Positions 34,831 through 44,195 of a DNA stretch of 64,000 bases are shown in pieces (within the stretch, counting starts at the first letter, position 1; each line of letters begins with the position of its first letter). Below the pieces are notes generated by a model. That model had not been told where the DNA came from. It did not search any database and was given only the letters and a program-made list of their open reading frames with translations. The position numbers and the translations under genes are program-made. Source of the DNA: Pseudomonas sp. B21-015 (GTDB lineage: Bacteria > Pseudomonadota > Gammaproteobacteria > Pseudomonadales > Pseudomonadaceae); NCBI RefSeq assembly GCF_024749285.1, contig NZ_CP087196.1:5022001-5086000 (forward strand), in the 5' to 3' direction.

Positions 34831-35291
34831 ATGCGCATGGCCCGACCTGCTTCCCCCTTTGCTTTAACGCCTTCCGATCTCATCGCCCTGCAAGGTTGGT
34901 TGCACATGAGTTCGCTGGAACATAGCCTCGCCCAGCGAGCGCGCATTCTGCTTCTACTGGCTGATGGATTGACGCCCAAGGCCGTCAGCGAGTAGTTGCA
35001 GATCACGCCGCCAACGGTATTCAAGTGGCGAAAACGTTATCGGGAGGCGGGAATCGAAGGGTTGAGCAATCTGCCGCGCAGCGGCCAGCCATTCAAACTT
35101 TGGCCCGAAACAATCAACGAAATCCTGACGTGTCCCCCCTGGAATCCACTCACAGGAGCGTTCGTTTGGTGGCCAAGTATGCGCGGGTCACCACGTGGCA
35201 GGTTCGGCTGGTCTGGGCCGCTTCCGACCCCAAACCCCATTGCCTGAAGAGCTTCAAAATCAGCAACGATCCTCATTTCGCCGGTACATAA
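34831..35291 (+). pseudogene. IS630-family transposase N-terminal pseudogene
   Basis: The + strand encodes the N-terminal HTH part of an IS630 transposase: HSLAQRARILLLLADGLTPK, then a stop TAG at about 34993, then LQITPPTVFKWRKRYREAGI. The match continues in another frame from about 35110 with VAKYARVTTWQVRLVWAA and LKSFKISNDPHFAGT. One nonsense codon and at least one frameshift destroy the gene, and the catalytic domain is absent. Confidence 0.8.
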
Positions 35292-35352
35292 GGCGAAGCT
35301 GAGCGTGATAGAAAATAAATCTATGGATTAACCGCCCGGGCCACTAGATCGT

Positions 35353-37479
35353 CTAGAGCGTGTAAGAAATACCGACCTGAACGGTTCTTGGCTCACCAGG
35401 GTAGGCATAAACATTGCCGAAGGCGCCTTCTTCATAGTCACGGTCGAACAGGTTCTTCACATCGAGATTAAGCCTGACCTGGTCATTGACCTTGTAGAAA
35501 CCAAGCAGATCGACAACTGTGTAGCTGCCCATCGAAAACGCCGTGTTAGCGGTCTGGCCCGCACGTTCATCGACGTATTTACCCCCCACACCCAAGCCTA
35601 GCCCTTTGAAAGTGCCATCCTGGAACTCGTAGACGTTGAGCAGGCTGAAGCTGTTCTGCGGAATGTTCATCAGCCGGGTTCCCGACTGGATCACATTGTC
35701 CTTGGTGACCTCGGCATCGACATAGGCATAGCCGCCAATCACCCGCCATTCTGGAGTCAGATTGCCTGCCACGTTCAGATCAAAGCCACGGCTGCGTACT
35801 TCGCCAGCCGCCACGCTGAATGTAGAGTCCACGGGGTCGGTGGTGAGGACGTTGCGCTTTTCAATCTGGTATATCGCCGCGTCAACGCTCAACTGGCGAT
35901 CCAGGGCTTCCCATTTGATACCCATCTCATAAGACTTGCCCTTTTCCGGCTCAAAGCCACCGCCCTGACGGCTGGCCCCCGTATTGGGCTTGAAAGAGCG
36001 TGCTGCATCGGCATACACCGCCACAGTATCGGTCAGGTCGTAAATCACCCCAAGACGCGGCGTCACCGCGTTGTCGCTCGCAGCCCAGCTTCTGCCACCC
36101 GGTACAAAGTTTTCGTATTCATGCTCAAAGCGCTCGAAACGGGCACCCGCCAAGACTTTTAAACGCTCGGTCAACGCTACCTGATCCTGAACGAAGGCCG
36201 CGTATGTCTTGAGGTTTTCCTTGTCGTTGGTCGGGGTACGGGTCAGGGCTGGACGAGGCTGGCCGTACACCGGATTGAAGAGGTCGATCGAATAGGCGCC
36301 GACCGCTCCGCTGGAGCGCTGGATGATGGACTTGTAGTCATAATCCTCGTACTCGACACCGGTCAACAGCGTGTGATCGAAGCCGCCCGTGGAGAAATGC
36401 CCGGTGAGGTTCAGTTGAGTGTCTTTGTCCGTCCATTCCAGCTTGCGGTAGCTGAAGTTACGACCCAGCGTGCGCCCATCAGCGGCGACACCATTGGCTT
36501 CAATTGCGTTGCCCTGCAAGGTGCCATCGAGCCATTGAAAACCACCACCCAATGTCCAGTCATCACTTAGCAGGTGCTCGAACCGCAGTTGCGCCATGTT
36601 GTTGTCGTTGTGTAATTTGCCCGCGTCTTTTTCACCGAAGAAGGTGTCACGGGATGCTGTGCCAATCTGATTCGGATAGCGCGTCACACCGCGATCCAGC
36701 GGGTGATTGTTGCGCATGAAGTCGCCCTCGAAAATCACCTTGGTGTCGTCGTTGGCCTGCCAGGATAGTACCGGTGTCACACCATAACGTTCGGTTTCGA
36801 CATGGTCACGGAAGGTATCCCCGCCCTCGCCCACCACATTCAGGCGATACGCCAGACGACCTTCTTCGTCGAGCGGGCCAGAGGCATCCAGCGTGCCGCG
36901 CTGCATACCCTGGTCGTCCAGTTGGCTGCCCAGCGTTACCGTGCGTTCTGCCAGCGGCTGTTTGGAGACCACGTTGAACGTGCCACCAGGATCGCCCCGG
37001 CCATAGAGCATGGTCGCTGGGCCGCGCAGTACCTCCAGCCGCTCGATGGTGTTGGCATCAGGCATGTTCGGATAACCACGGTTGATCGGAAAACCGTTGC
37101 GATAAAACTCACCGGTGGTAAATCCACGCACCGTAAAAGTGGTCAGCCCCTGACCACCGAAATTGTTGGCCCGCCCCACTCCGCCAGCATAATCGAGTGC
37201 GTCCTGAAGACGAGTTGCACCGATGTCCTCTACAACATCCTTGGACACCACACTGATGGACTGCGGCGTCTCGTGAATCGCAGTGTCGGTTCGCGTCGCA
37301 CTGGCCGACCGCGTTGCGTGATACCCCTTCACCGGCCCTTGTGCCGTTTCATAGTCCGTCGTACCGATGATGTCGGTCGCTTGCAACTCCAGACTGGTCT
37401 TTTCCGTAGCGGCTTGCTCTGCCCATGTAGAAGGAGAAAACGCCTGAAGCACACAGATAGAAAGCAGAGTACGACGCAT
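35353..37479 (-). CDS. TonB-dependent siderophore receptor
   Basis: A 708-residue outer-membrane receptor. The signal peptide MRRTLLSICVLQAFSPSTWA starts at the chosen ATG (37479) with AAGG upstream; a start 34 codons earlier gives an unlikely N-terminus. The plug domain has ETPQSISVVSKDVVEDIGAT, TVRGF, RIEVLRGPATMLYGRGDPGG (siderophore-receptor signature) and the barrel ends in the aromatic-rich PGEPRTVQVGISYTL. No N-terminal signalling domain for a FecI/FecR-type switch is present. The siderophore is unknown. A Fur-controlled promoter is expected; I did not identify a convincing box. Confidence 0.9.
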   Translation of the reverse strand: MRRTLLSICVLQAFSPSTWAEQAATEKTSLELQATDIIGTTDYETAQGPVKGYHATRSASATRTDTAIHETPQSISVVSKDVVEDIGATRLQDALDYAGGVGRANNFGGQGLTTFTVRGFTTGEFYRNGFPINRGYPNMPDANTIERLEVLRGPATMLYGRGDPGGTFNVVSKQPLAERTVTLGSQLDDQGMQRGTLDASGPLDEEGRLAYRLNVVGEGGDTFRDHVETERYGVTPVLSWQANDDTKVIFEGDFMRNNHPLDRGVTRYPNQIGTASRDTFFGEKDAGKLHNDNNMAQLRFEHLLSDDWTLGGGFQWLDGTLQGNAIEANGVAADGRTLGRNFSYRKLEWTDKDTQLNLTGHFSTGGFDHTLLTGVEYEDYDYKSIIQRSSGAVGAYSIDLFNPVYGQPRPALTRTPTNDKENLKTYAAFVQDQVALTERLKVLAGARFERFEHEYENFVPGGRSWAASDNAVTPRLGVIYDLTDTVAVYADAARSFKPNTGASRQGGGFEPEKGKSYEMGIKWEALDRQLSVDAAIYQIEKRNVLTTDPVDSTFSVAAGEVRSRGFDLNVAGNLTPEWRVIGGYAYVDAEVTKDNVIQSGTRLMNIPQNSFSLLNVYEFQDGTFKGLGLGVGGKYVDERAGQTANTAFSMGSYTVVDLLGFYKVNDQVRLNLDVKNLFDRDYEEGAFGNVYAYPGEPRTVQVGISYTL

Positions 37480-37662
37480 TGATGATGAACCTTGGTGAAG
37501 AAGCCAAATGGAATGGCATACGTGCCAATAATTTGCGGCGAATGGTATACCGTACCGACAGCTTTTGATACGTATTCGCATTTGAATTCTTCACGGAGCT
37601 CACCAAAGGGCTCCAGGGACAAACCAACGGGACAAACGATCAAGCGTGTGTCCCTTTATTCG

Positions 37663-38433
37663 TCAGCGCGTCGCCACCATGAACAACCGCGGAAACGGCA
37701 GCAGCACCGAGCCATCGCTCAGCGCTGGATAAGCCTGCTCGATCGCCGTCTGATACTGCTTGAGATACTGCGCCCGCTGCGCGTCATCCAGCGGTTCGAG
37801 AAAAGGCCGCAAACCGGAGCCCTTGAACCACTCGACCACGCCCGATGCGCCGTCCGCGAGCGGGTGATAGTAAGTGGTGCGCCATACATCGACCCGAGTG
37901 CAGTGGGCACGCAGCATCGAGTAGTAGCCGCCAGCATCCTCCATTTCCGTTCGCAGGCCAGCGGCCCTTGCCAGTTTGTCAGCCCAAGGGCCGTTCGCGG
38001 CGACCTCGCGCATCAACCGGTGTGACGGTTCGTTGAGGTTGTCGGGCATCTGGATCGCCAGGCTACCGCCGGGCGCGAGCCTGGCCACCAATGAAGGCAA
38101 CAACCGGGCGTGATCGGACAGCCACTGCAACACCGCGTTGGCGAAAATCACGTCGAACGGGCCGGTCTCGTTCCAGGTATCAATGTCAGCAGTGTCGAAA
38201 CGCAGGTGAGGCAAGCGCTCGCGAGCGGCCTCGATCATATCGGGCGAACTGTCCACCCCTCGCACCGCGGCATTGGGAAAGCGCTGCACCAGCAACTCGG
38301 TGGAATTACCGGGGCCACAACCAATGTCGATTGCCGATCGAACGTCCACCGCGGGAATGGCGGCCAGCAAGTCACGCGCCGGGCGTGTGCGCTCATCTTC
38401 AAAAGCTACGTATTGTTTGGCGGACCAACTCAT
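37663..38433 (-). CDS. tam: Trans-aconitate 2-methyltransferase
   Basis: A 256-residue SAM-dependent methyltransferase that methylates trans-aconitate, which otherwise inhibits aconitase. Motif I is VDIGCGPGNSTELL, followed by GVDSSPDMIEAAR, FDTADIDTW and FANAVLQWLSDH, all typical of Tam. The ATG at 38433 has AGGAG upstream and gives MSWSAKQYVAFEDERTRPAR, the family N-terminus. A 45-base piece of this gene recurs at 40106-40150 within the nearby duplication. Confidence 0.9.
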   Translation of the reverse strand: MSWSAKQYVAFEDERTRPARDLLAAIPAVDVRSAIDIGCGPGNSTELLVQRFPNAAVRGVDSSPDMIEAARERLPHLRFDTADIDTWNETGPFDVIFANAVLQWLSDHARLLPSLVARLAPGGSLAIQMPDNLNEPSHRLMREVAANGPWADKLARAAGLRTEMEDAGGYYSMLRAHCTRVDVWRTTYYHPLADGASGVVEWFKGSGLRPFLEPLDDAQRAQYLKQYQTAIEQAYPALSDGSVLLPFPRLFMVATR

Positions 38434-38830
38434 GTCGCTCTCCTGTCGGTACATGGTTGTAGCCAGAGGCCGACAACCGGTTCGCTACGATACATTGACC
38501 GGTGTGCTCTGCCCTATCTCGACTTTTTGAGAGCATAGGGATTTGAGTGAGTTTTCTCTTATCGCAAAAATCATTGAAAGCCATAACCAAAAGGACCGTT
38601 CGTCGACCGACTGGCAAAGCAGTTTTGACAGTATATAAATGACATCTATAGTCCTATCGCGGCCTGTTGGAAGGAACCCGACCCGTCATTTCAAGACAAG
38701 GAGCAAGGCCAGCTCGTCCCCTTGATCGAGTGGGTTCCCCAGTAGTGTGTTCGCAACGGCCGCAAGGCAAGCAAGCGTTGTCGTGCCTGGTAGGTAGCCA
38801 GGTAATCACTATGTTCAAAGGAGCTTCACT
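38434..38830 (+). other. Promoter and leader region of AidA-like pair
   Basis: About 400 bases without a gene. It holds the sigma-70 promoter at 38625-38652 and a roughly 180-base untranslated leader. From about 38505 it is copied in the region 40150-40474. The leader is conserved between copies, so it may have a regulatory role. Confidence 0.6.
38625..38652 (+). promoter_or_regulatory. Sigma-70 promoter of first AidA-like gene
   Basis: TTGACA (38625-38630), 16-base spacer, TATAGT (38647-38652). The matching bases are kept in the duplicated copy at 40267-40294 although the spacer has changed. Confidence 0.7.
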
Positions 38831-39334
38831 ATGTCTCGAGTCACGGATGTACTTGTTTCGATCGACACTGAAACCATTCTGAAAAACTACCCGAACATCA
38901 GCAAAAATCCTGCTGCACCGACGATGATCGACGTCAATCATGTGTACATGGTGACCAATCAGAACAACGTGGTAAGTGGCCAGGCCGGTGGCGAGCTCAA
39001 CTTGAAAGCCCAGGTAGGCGATTTGATTCGCTGGCGTGAAGCCAGCCTGTCGCTGGGCTTCGAGCAAGCGGTGATTTTCTACAAGTTCGTCGGTAACGCA
39101 GGCAACGAGTTGATCTCTACGCCCACGCCACGCAAGGCTACCGCCTCCTTTGCAGTCCCTAACACCAGCAATCCGTCGGTGCCCAGCTGCCAGAAGGTCG
39201 ATAACCATTACTGGTCTTCGGAAACCCTTGCCTGCGGCAGCGTGACCTATCACTTCCAGTTTCTGATCGTGAATCGCGACTGCCAGATCATCGGCTGCTG
39301 CACATGGGATCCGTTCATTACCATCCGTAACTGA
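38831..39334 (+). CDS. AidA/PixA-type inclusion body protein, copy 1
   Basis: A 167-residue member of the inclusion-body protein family (PixA of Xenorhabdus, AidA of Burkholderia/Ralstonia). Typical elements are VLVSIDTETILKNYP at the start, VYMVTNQNNVVSGQAGGEL, DLIRWREASLSLGFEQAVI and the end CQIIGCCTWDPFITI. The product is cytoplasmic or forms inclusions; in relatives it is made in stationary phase or under quorum control. AAAGGAG precedes the ATG. It is followed by a second, related gene and duplicated at 40475-40978. Confidence 0.85.
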   Translation: MSRVTDVLVSIDTETILKNYPNISKNPAAPTMIDVNHVYMVTNQNNVVSGQAGGELNLKAQVGDLIRWREASLSLGFEQAVIFYKFVGNAGNELISTPTPRKATASFAVPNTSNPSVPSCQKVDNHYWSSETLACGSVTYHFQFLIVNRDCQIIGCCTWDPFITIRN

Positions 39335-39455
39335 TGCTGGGCCGGGCCCCTTGGCAACGAGGGGCCTACCGAGCTCGTTGCCGCCTCGGCTGGAACAGGA
39401 TGTCTCACCCGAACCGAAGCGGTTACCGTTTTGCGTCAACATCATGAAAGGATCC

Positions 39456-39998
39456 ATGATGACTTCCGAACCGATCACCTCCCCTTCGGCGGACGCCGTG
39501 ATAGCCAGTAGTGTGCTGCTGATCGTCGATGCCGAATCGTTGCTTTCACGCTATCCACAACCCAGCCTTGAAGCGCAAAACCCGACTGTGATTGAAGACG
39601 GCTTCATCTTCTCCGTGAGTAGTAGCACGACGAAAAAAAATACTGAAAATGACAGTAAAATAACGCTGACAGCCAGCAATGGAAAGGTCTTCCATATTCG
39701 CGGCAGGACCGTCAGCCTGTTGGCCGAACATACGGTGGTATTTCACAACCTGACGGTGGACGATGCCGGGGTCCTTTCGCCGCCCAAACTGATCGTCCAC
39801 AGCGACCAGGCAGTCCCCGCACCCGACCCCGCCAATCCGACCCAACCGGGTAGCCATAAGGCCGACGATCATTATTGGGAGTGCTCGCAACTGACCACGG
39901 GCGTGGCCACCTGCGAACTGAGCTTCATGCTGATCAACCAGCGCTGTGAAGCGGTGGGATACTTCAGCTGGAAAACTGAAGTGACGCTGTCGGCGTGA
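39456..39998 (+). CDS. AidA/PixA-type protein, second family member
   Basis: A 180-residue relative of the preceding protein: VLLIVDAESLLSRYPQPSLE matches its start, VFHIRGRTVSLLAEHTVVF its centre and RCEAVGYFSWKTEVTL its end. AAAGGATCC precedes two adjacent ATG codons (39456 and 39459). The intact pattern DDAGVLSPPK here shows what was lost in the broken copy at 41098-41640. It is 121 bases after copy 1 on the same strand. Confidence 0.8.
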   Translation: MMTSEPITSPSADAVIASSVLLIVDAESLLSRYPQPSLEAQNPTVIEDGFIFSVSSSTTKKNTENDSKITLTASNGKVFHIRGRTVSLLAEHTVVFHNLTVDDAGVLSPPKLIVHSDQAVPAPDPANPTQPGSHKADDHYWECSQLTTGVATCELSFMLINQRCEAVGYFSWKTEVTLSA

Positions 39999-40474
39999 AT
40001 AGAGCCCCGCAAAAAACCGGCCTCAAGGGCTAATGCCGATCAGTCAAGCTCTCTTGCTTGACCTTTGGCCGCAAGAATCAGAATCCGACGCCTGTACTGT
40101 CATCGGCGAGCGGGTGATAGCAAGTGGAGCGCCATACATCGACACGGGTGTCCTGCCCTATCCCGACTTTTAAAGGGCATAGGGTTTGAATGAGTCTTTT
40201 CTTATCGTCAATTCATTGAAAGCCATAACCAAAAAGACCGTTCGTCGAACGACAGGCAAAGCGATTTTGACAGCATTAAAATGGCATCTATAGTCCTACC
40301 CGCGGCCTGTTGGAAGGAACCCAACCCGTCATTTCAAGGCAAGGAGCATGGCCAGCTCGCACCCCGTGATCAAGTGGGTTCCCCAGTAGTGTGCTCGCAA
40401 CGGCCGTAAGGCAAGCAAGCGTTGTCGTGCCTGGCAGGTAGCCAGGTAATCACTATGTTCAAAGGAGCTTTACT
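39999..40474 (+). other. Duplication junction with tam fragment and second promoter
   Basis: About 475 bases without a gene. At 40106-40150 lie 45 bases matching tam (37856-37900) at about 41 positions. From about 40150 the sequence follows the region upstream of copy 1, including the promoter and leader. This dates the rearrangement as old but not ancient. Confidence 0.7.
40267..40294 (+). promoter_or_regulatory. Sigma-70 promoter of second AidA-like gene
   Basis: TTGACA (40267-40272), 16-base spacer, TATAGT (40289-40294), the same hexamers and spacing as in the first copy. Confidence 0.7.
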
Positions 40475-40978
40475 ATGTCTCGAGTCACGGATGTACTTGT
40501 TTCCATCGACACTGAAACCATTCTGAAAAACTACCCGAACATCAGCAAAAATCCTCATACACCAACAACGATCGATTTCAGGCACGTTTATATGGTCACC
40601 AACCAGAACAACGTGGTCAGCGGCCAGGCCGGTGGTGAGCTGGACCTCAAGGCGCAGGTCGGCGATCTGATTCGCTGGCGTGAAGCCAGCCTGTCGCTGG
40701 GCTTCGAGCAAGCCGTGATTTTCTACAAGTTCATCGGTAACGTAGGCAACGAGTTGATCTCTACGCCCACGCCACGCAAGGCTACCGCCTCCTTTGCGGT
40801 ACCCAACACCAGCAATCCGTCAGTGCCTAGTTGTCAGAAAGTCGACAACCATTACTGGTCCTCGGAAACCCTTGCGTGTGGTCGCGTGACCTACCACTTC
40901 AACTTCCTGATCGTGGATCGCGACTGCCAAATTATCGGCTGCTGTGCGTGGGACCCGTTCATTTCCATCCATAACTGA
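40475..40978 (+). CDS. AidA/PixA-type inclusion body protein, copy 2
   Basis: A 167-residue duplicate of the protein at 38831-39334, with most changes concentrated at residues 28-40 (HTPTTIDFRHVY instead of AAPTMIDVNHVY) and a few near the C-terminus. The open frame, ribosome site and promoter are all kept, so it is probably expressed. The pair could allow higher dosage or mixed assemblies. Confidence 0.85.
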   Translation: MSRVTDVLVSIDTETILKNYPNISKNPHTPTTIDFRHVYMVTNQNNVVSGQAGGELDLKAQVGDLIRWREASLSLGFEQAVIFYKFIGNVGNELISTPTPRKATASFAVPNTSNPSVPSCQKVDNHYWSSETLACGRVTYHFNFLIVDRDCQIIGCCAWDPFISIHN

Positions 40979-41097
40979 CGATGGATCGGCCCCTTGGCAA
41001 CGAGGGGCTACCTGGTTCGTTACCGCCTCGGCTGGAATGGATCTCTTGCTTGAACTGAAGCGGCTACGGTTTTGCTTCAACATCATGAAAGGAATCC

Positions 41098-41640
41098 ATG
41101 ATGACTTCAAAAGCGATTACTTCTCCTTCGGCGAGCATCGCGACAGCCAATAACGTGCTGCTGATCGTCGATGCCGAATCGCTGCTTCCCCGTTATCCGC
41201 ACCCAAGTCTTGAACCAAAAAAACCAACTGTAATTGAAGATGATTTCATCTTCGCCATCAGCGGTACAACGACAACACAAAATGCTAAAAGTGACAGTGT
41301 AATTACACTGACAGCCAACAACAGAAAAGTCTTTCATCTCCGCGGCAGGACCGTCAGCTTGCTGGCCGAACACAGCGTGGTATTTCACAACATGACAGTG
41401 AGCGATGACTGAGTGCTTTCACCACCCAAACTGGTCGTCCACAGCGACCAGACAGTCCCCGCGCCCGACCCCGCCAATCCGACCCAACCGGGTAGCCATA
41501 AGGCCGGTGATCATTATTGGGAGTGCTCGCAACTGACCATGGGCGTGGCCACCTGCGAACTGAGCTTCATGCTGATCAACCAGCGCTGTGAAGCGATGGG
41601 GTACTTCAGCTGGAAAACTGAAGTGACGTTGTCGGCGTGA
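41098..41640 (+). pseudogene. Broken copy of second AidA/PixA-type gene
   Basis: A duplicate of 39456-39998 that keeps the start, length and frame but has a TGA at 41410-41412, where the intact copy reads Gly in DDAGVLSPPK. The remaining 75 codons to 41640 are in frame and well conserved, so the mutation is recent, or readthrough or restart is possible. As read, only a 104-residue N-terminal piece is made. Confidence 0.8.
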
Positions 41641-41712
41641 ATGGATAGGCATAAAAACCGGCCTCAAGAACCTAATGCCAGTCAGTTCAGCTATCTCAGC
41701 CGCGACGCACTC

Positions 41713-41849
41713 TTTGTAGCAACTGCCGAAGCCTGCATTCGACTGCGCCGCAGTCGTAAAACCAGAGATTGCGGTGTGTCAGGCAGACCGCGCCAACCGG
41801 ATTTACGACTGCTTTGCAGCCGAACACAGGCTTCGGCAGCTGCTACAAA
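41713..41849. repeat. Long REP-type inverted repeat
   Basis: Arms tttgtagcaactgccgaagc... and ...gcttcggcagctgctacaaa enclose a second internal pair (gactgcgccgcagtcgtaaa / tttacgactgctttgcagc). It is a typical Pseudomonas intergenic repeat and probably terminates both converging transcripts. Confidence 0.75.
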
Positions 41850-41893
41850 TTGCATGACGGTTTAACTGAGGCGTCACCCGCGCAACAGGCTGA

Positions 41894-42397
41894 CTAGCGA
41901 CCGGCTTGCAGAGCCCTGGCCATTTGCAGGTGGTTTTGCAGTTTGGGCAGGGTTTCTTCGGCGAACGCTTTGATTTGCGGCACATCCGTGGTCTGCGCCT
42001 GTTGTTGAAGTTGCTCGATGGCTTCCTGGGTGGTTTTTACCTGACTGTCGACGTACGCCTGATCAAAAGAGGCGTCGTCCTTCATCTCCGGTATCAAGGC
42101 TTTGGCCTTGTCGACCACCTCTTCGCGTGGCGCGACCGGTAAATCGAGTTGTTTGGCAATTTTCGCCAGATGCTGGTTTGCGGTGGTGCGATCGTTGATC
42201 ACCACGATGGTGTAATCCTTGACCGCTTTGGATTCGGTTTTCTGATGCGCCAGGCGGCTGGCTTCGATATCGGCCATGCCTTTGGCCGACGCCTCGTTGA
42301 CGAAGTCGGCGGGGGACTGGGCAAAGGCACTGCCGGCACACAGGCCCAGTAAGGCGGCAAAACTGGCATTGCGTAAGCGGGTGGCCATCCGGCTCAT
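41894..42397 (-). CDS. Periplasmic DUF4142 protein
   Basis: A 167-residue exported protein with a signal peptide (about 1-27, ending SAFAQS). The mature part ADFVNEASAKGMADIEASRL, DYTIVVINDRTTANQHLAKI and the helical end fit the ferritin-like four-helix DUF4142 family, often seen in stress-related or chaperone-like periplasmic proteins. No metal-binding set is certain. GGAGG precedes the ATG. It is 73 bases downstream of the KGG-protein gene. Confidence 0.85.
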   Translation of the reverse strand: MSRMATRLRNASFAALLGLCAGSAFAQSPADFVNEASAKGMADIEASRLAHQKTESKAVKDYTIVVINDRTTANQHLAKIAKQLDLPVAPREEVVDKAKALIPEMKDDASFDQAYVDSQVKTTQEAIEQLQQQAQTTDVPQIKAFAEETLPKLQNHLQMARALQAGR

Positions 42398-42470
42398 GGT
42401 CGCGCCCTCCTTCTAGAAATTCAAACGGGAGCTTGCGCCCCCGTCTATTAAACAAAACTACCGTCACCTA

Positions 42471-42626
42471 TTACCGAGATTTCTGACCGCCTTTGCGGCC
42501 CATGCCGCCTTTGGCAGGGTCTTTATCAACAGTCGTGGTGGTAGTTTTCCCACCTTTGCGACCGGCTTCAGACGCCTTCGTTCGATCGATGGCGCTACCC
42601 GGGGTCGGAGTTTTTGAAGTAGGCAT
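42471..42626 (-). CDS. Small KGG-repeat stress protein
   Basis: A 51-residue hydrophilic protein with KGG-type repeats (AGRKGGKTTTTT, GRKGGQKSR), similar to the small general-stress KGG/Gly-rich proteins (YciG/CsbD-neighbour type) common in Pseudomonas. Probably disordered and cytoplasmic. The ATG at 42626 has AGAGG nine bases upstream; an ATG three codons earlier sits directly on that site and is unlikely. Confidence 0.75.
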   Translation of the reverse strand: MPTSKTPTPGSAIDRTKASEAGRKGGKTTTTTVDKDPAKGGMGRKGGQKSR

Positions 42627-42742
42627 GGCTCTCATCCTCTTGGTGATGATCACAGCGAGCAGTCGCCCGCATAGGATATGAATTTCCATGACCTAAAAGG
42701 TTTAGAAAACCTGACAACGTCGCGACGAACGGTGACGGTCTT

Positions 42743-44092
42743 TCAGGCCCCGAGACGCAGATGATGCTGGCGCTTGGCGGCGTACATCGCCTCGTCGGCA
42801 TGCCTGAACAGCTGATTTTCTTCGGTGCCATGCTCGGGGTATCGCGCGACGCCGATGCTCGGCTGGATGTTCAGGTTATGCCCGTCCAGGCGCAGGGGCT
42901 GAACCAGCACCTGGCGGATTTTTCCCGCCACATTCTCGGCGTCTTCCGCGGCGTGGAGGCTGTGCAACAACACGACAAACTCATCACCGCCGATGCGCGC
43001 TACCGTGTCGGTTTCTCGCACGCACCCCTTGAGCCGATTGGCGACCGCTTGCAGCAGCATATCGCCGACCGCATGACCGAGGGTGTCGTTGACTTGCTTG
43101 AAGCGGTCCAGGTCGACGTAGAGCAACGCCATTCGACCGGAGTCTGCCCGGGCCTGCGCCAGCGAGGCTTTAAGGCGTTCGCGCAGCAATTCGCGATTGG
43201 GCAACTGGGTCAGTTGGTCGTACTGGGCCATGCGCTGGAGCCGGGTATGCAATTGCTTGCGCTCGATCGCGGTTGCGACCTGGGCGCAGACATACTGCAG
43301 CAGCTCTTTGTCTTGCTCGGTGTAGCGCTCACCGCCCGGTATGCTTTTGACGATCAGCGCGCCGATGGTGCCGTTCTGCGAACTCAATGGCACGCCCAGC
43401 CAGCAGGGCGAATCCTGGCCCGCGACCAGCGCCGCAAAGCCCTCCGGCAGATTGTCCTGATCCGGGGTCAGCAGGATCGGCTGGCCACTGCGAATCACTT
43501 CGGCACACAGACGCCCGGTAACAGTCCCGGGCTGTTCGGGTTGCGACTCACGGTCGTCGACGTGATAGGGAAAATTCAGCTGTGCACAGTGCTCGTCATA
43601 CAGCGCCACGGAGAAATTCAACGCCGGGAGCCATTCGCCGATGATCGAATGGATGCGTTTGAACAGCGCCAGCAAATCTTCGGCCGCGTGGGCCGCTTCG
43701 GAGATCGCATACAGCGCCGCTTGCCGGGACTCGGCCTGTTTGCGCTCGGTGATGTCGTGGGCCACGGCGATGCGCAATTGGTCGACCTCCGACCAGCGTG
43801 CCGACCAGAGAATGTGTGCCACCCGGCCATCCTTGCGCAGGTAACGATTTTCAAAGTTGAGCTTGGGCTCGCCCCCCATGATCTCCCGAGCGGCGTCGAG
43901 GGTGCGCTGTCGGTCGGCGGGATGGACCAGATCGATCATTGGCTGGCCGATCAGCTCGTCGGGGGTGTAACCGAAAATGCGCTCGCAGGCCGCGCTGACA
44001 AATACGAAGCGGCCTTGTTTGTCCACCGCACAGACGGCGTCCAGCAAGAGGTCGATGTAGCTCGCCAGTGGCGCGGAATTTCTGGTTTCCAT
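42743..44092 (-). CDS. PAS-GAF-GGDEF diguanylate cyclase
   Basis: A 449-residue cyclase that makes cyclic di-GMP from two GTP. A PAS domain (about residues 10-120, VDKQGRFVFVSAACERIFGY) and a GAF domain (about 135-275) precede GGDEF: DQLTQLPNRELLRERL at its start, LYVDLDRFKQVNDTLGHAVG and the active site ARIGGDEFVVLL. RETD five residues before GGDEF is an inhibitory I-site, so feedback inhibition is expected. No EAL domain follows. The start is uncertain: the ATG at 44092 (METRNSAPL) is preferred, but 44149 is also open; neither has a strong ribosome site. Confidence 0.85.
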   Translation of the reverse strand: METRNSAPLASYIDLLLDAVCAVDKQGRFVFVSAACERIFGYTPDELIGQPMIDLVHPADRQRTLDAAREIMGGEPKLNFENRYLRKDGRVAHILWSARWSEVDQLRIAVAHDITERKQAESRQAALYAISEAAHAAEDLLALFKRIHSIIGEWLPALNFSVALYDEHCAQLNFPYHVDDRESQPEQPGTVTGRLCAEVIRSGQPILLTPDQDNLPEGFAALVAGQDSPCWLGVPLSSQNGTIGALIVKSIPGGERYTEQDKELLQYVCAQVATAIERKQLHTRLQRMAQYDQLTQLPNRELLRERLKASLAQARADSGRMALLYVDLDRFKQVNDTLGHAVGDMLLQAVANRLKGCVRETDTVARIGGDEFVVLLHSLHAAEDAENVAGKIRQVLVQPLRLDGHNLNIQPSIGVARYPEHGTEENQLFRHADEAMYAAKRQHHLRLGA

Positions 44093-44195
44093 TATGCCGA
44101 GAGCATGTCCGGACAATGCAACATTGAACAACCCTCCCTGACCGGTCATACGCCCACGCGATGACGATGCAGCCGACGCCTCCTTGCGCTCAGCC

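Larger units (their letters stand above)
40150..41640 (+). repeat. Second copy of AidA-like two-gene unit
   Basis: A tandem direct duplication offset by about 1640 bases from 38505-39998 (first genes start at 38831 and 40475, offset 1644). Both genes, the promoter and the leader are copied with scattered substitutions and small indels. Confidence 0.85.
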
